From the NCBI RefSeq assembly GCF_002216005.1, contig NZ_NIQC01000009.1, forward strand, positions 1 to 64,000: a stretch of 64,000 bases of DNA, written 5' to 3'. The translations under genes were made by a program, and so were the position numbers. Each line of letters begins with the position of its first letter. Positions within the stretch are counted from its first letter, which is position 1. Source of the DNA: Natranaerobius trueperi (GTDB lineage: Bacteria; Bacillota; Natranaerobiia; Natranaerobiales; Natranaerobiaceae). Under the pieces are notes generated by a model. That model was given only the letters and a program-made list of their open reading frames with translations. It ran no database searches and was not told where the DNA came from. This document shows, piece by piece, positions 63,574 to 64,000 of this stretch.

Positions 63574-64000
63574 TTACCATATTAAAATCACAAGTAAAAG
63601 CCCCGTTAGCACTCCTAGATACCGCCACATTTTTTCACTTTTTTTACGATCTTCAAGGGCTAATTTTTGATTTACTCTTATATGAGATAAACATAGTTCT
63701 ATATGTCTTAACTGTTCATCAGTATCACTTTTTCCTAAATTTATTGTAAAGTTTTCAATTATTTCCCAATCTTCTTCTAACAATGGTAAATCAGATTCTA
63801 ACTTATCACGAGCTGCTACAATTGCTTCATCTGGAGGGCACCCTTCTTGTGCTAAGTAATAGTTTAAATTAGAAAAAATTTTCCCAGCACTTTTAGGAAA
63901 TCTTCTACCAAGTTTCGATAAAAGTACAGGTAAAGGTGTTGCTACATAATTTATTTCTGAGGCTGCCATTTCTAAAATAGTTTCAATTTCTTGAAGTATT
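63574..64000 (-). CDS. spoIIIAB: Stage III sporulation protein AB, N-terminal end missing at the window edge
   Basis: The visible 142 codons include LLSKLGRRFPKSAGKIFSNL and a C-terminal membrane helix (YLGVLTGLLLVILIW). The frame stays open to the window end: codons before the ATG at 63969 read LQEIETILEM, which continues the family sequence (L..LE..I.Y..TPLP). So the real start is outside the window, and the Met at 63969 is internal. SpoIIIAB is about 170 residues in Bacillus. It resembles GspF-type proteins. Confidence 0.93.
   Translation of the reverse strand, partial: ILQEIETILEMAASEINYVATPLPVLLSKLGRRFPKSAGKIFSNLNYYLAQEGCPPDEAIVAARDKLESDLPLLEEDWEIIENFTINLGKSDTDEQLRHIELCLSHIRVNQKLALEDRKKSEKMWRYLGVLTGLLLVILIW

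Overview
The window is a 64 kb piece of a low-G+C, endospore-forming anaerobic Firmicute chromosome. Every intact gene lies on the minus strand; the only plus-strand coding sequence is transposase debris. The sporulation genes, ferredoxin-dependent oxoacid oxidoreductase, butyrate kinase pathway and OLE RNA/OapA pair point to Clostridia, possibly an alkaliphilic, halophilic or thermophilic anaerobe of the Natranaerobius type. The genus is a guess from gene content. TTG and GTG starts are common.

Layout in the direction of transcription (right to left). (1) 64.0-57.0 kb: spoIIIAB (cut by the window edge) to spoIIIAH, asp23, amaP, a DUF2273 gene, nusB and a second TsaD-like gene. (2) 56.9-56.0 kb: a decayed transposase. 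(3) 55.9-45.6 kb: folD, xseA, xseB, ispA, a DUF212 gene, the large noncoding OLE RNA with its membrane protein partner OapA, dxs, tlyA, nadK and recN; argR, often found between nadK and recN, is absent. (4) 45.4-43.1 kb: spoIVB and spo0A. An IS1182-family element (43.1-41.57 kb) sits in the spo0A terminator. (5) 41.5-38.3 kb: steA/steB-like genes and two sugar-transferase genes. (6) 38.3-29.9 kb: a sigma-54 activator (BkdR-like), a near-consensus -24/-12 promoter with TGCA-rich upstream sites, then ptb, bcd, buk, a P-loop gene and vorDBAC. This reads as oxidative fermentation of branched-chain amino acids to acids plus ATP, with a ferredoxin enzyme in place of the usual NAD-linked Bkd complex. 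(7) 29.8-20.3 kb: DUF3866, nudF, endonuclease Q-like, spoIIM, ald, a small membrane protein, xerD, deoB, a purine nucleoside phosphorylase and a pyrimidine nucleoside phosphorylase. (8) 20.2-13.6 kb: dacF, spoIIAA, spoIIAB, sigF, a dodecin, spoVAC, spoVAD, spoVAE and a GerA-type spoVAF. (9) 13.6-6.8 kb: two acyl-CoA dehydratase activase-like genes, a DHH-CBS-nucleotidyltransferase fusion, a site-2 protease, scpA and scpB. (10) 6.8-5.6 kb: an IS30-type relic. (11) 5.5-0.1 kb: ytfI, ytfJ, a dacB-like gene, spmA, spmB, ridA and a transporter.

The most notable items are the OLE RNA locus, the sigma-54 Vor/Ptb/Buk operon, and two insertion sequences that landed at transcription terminators with long target duplications. 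Both insertion events can be reconstructed from the sequence.
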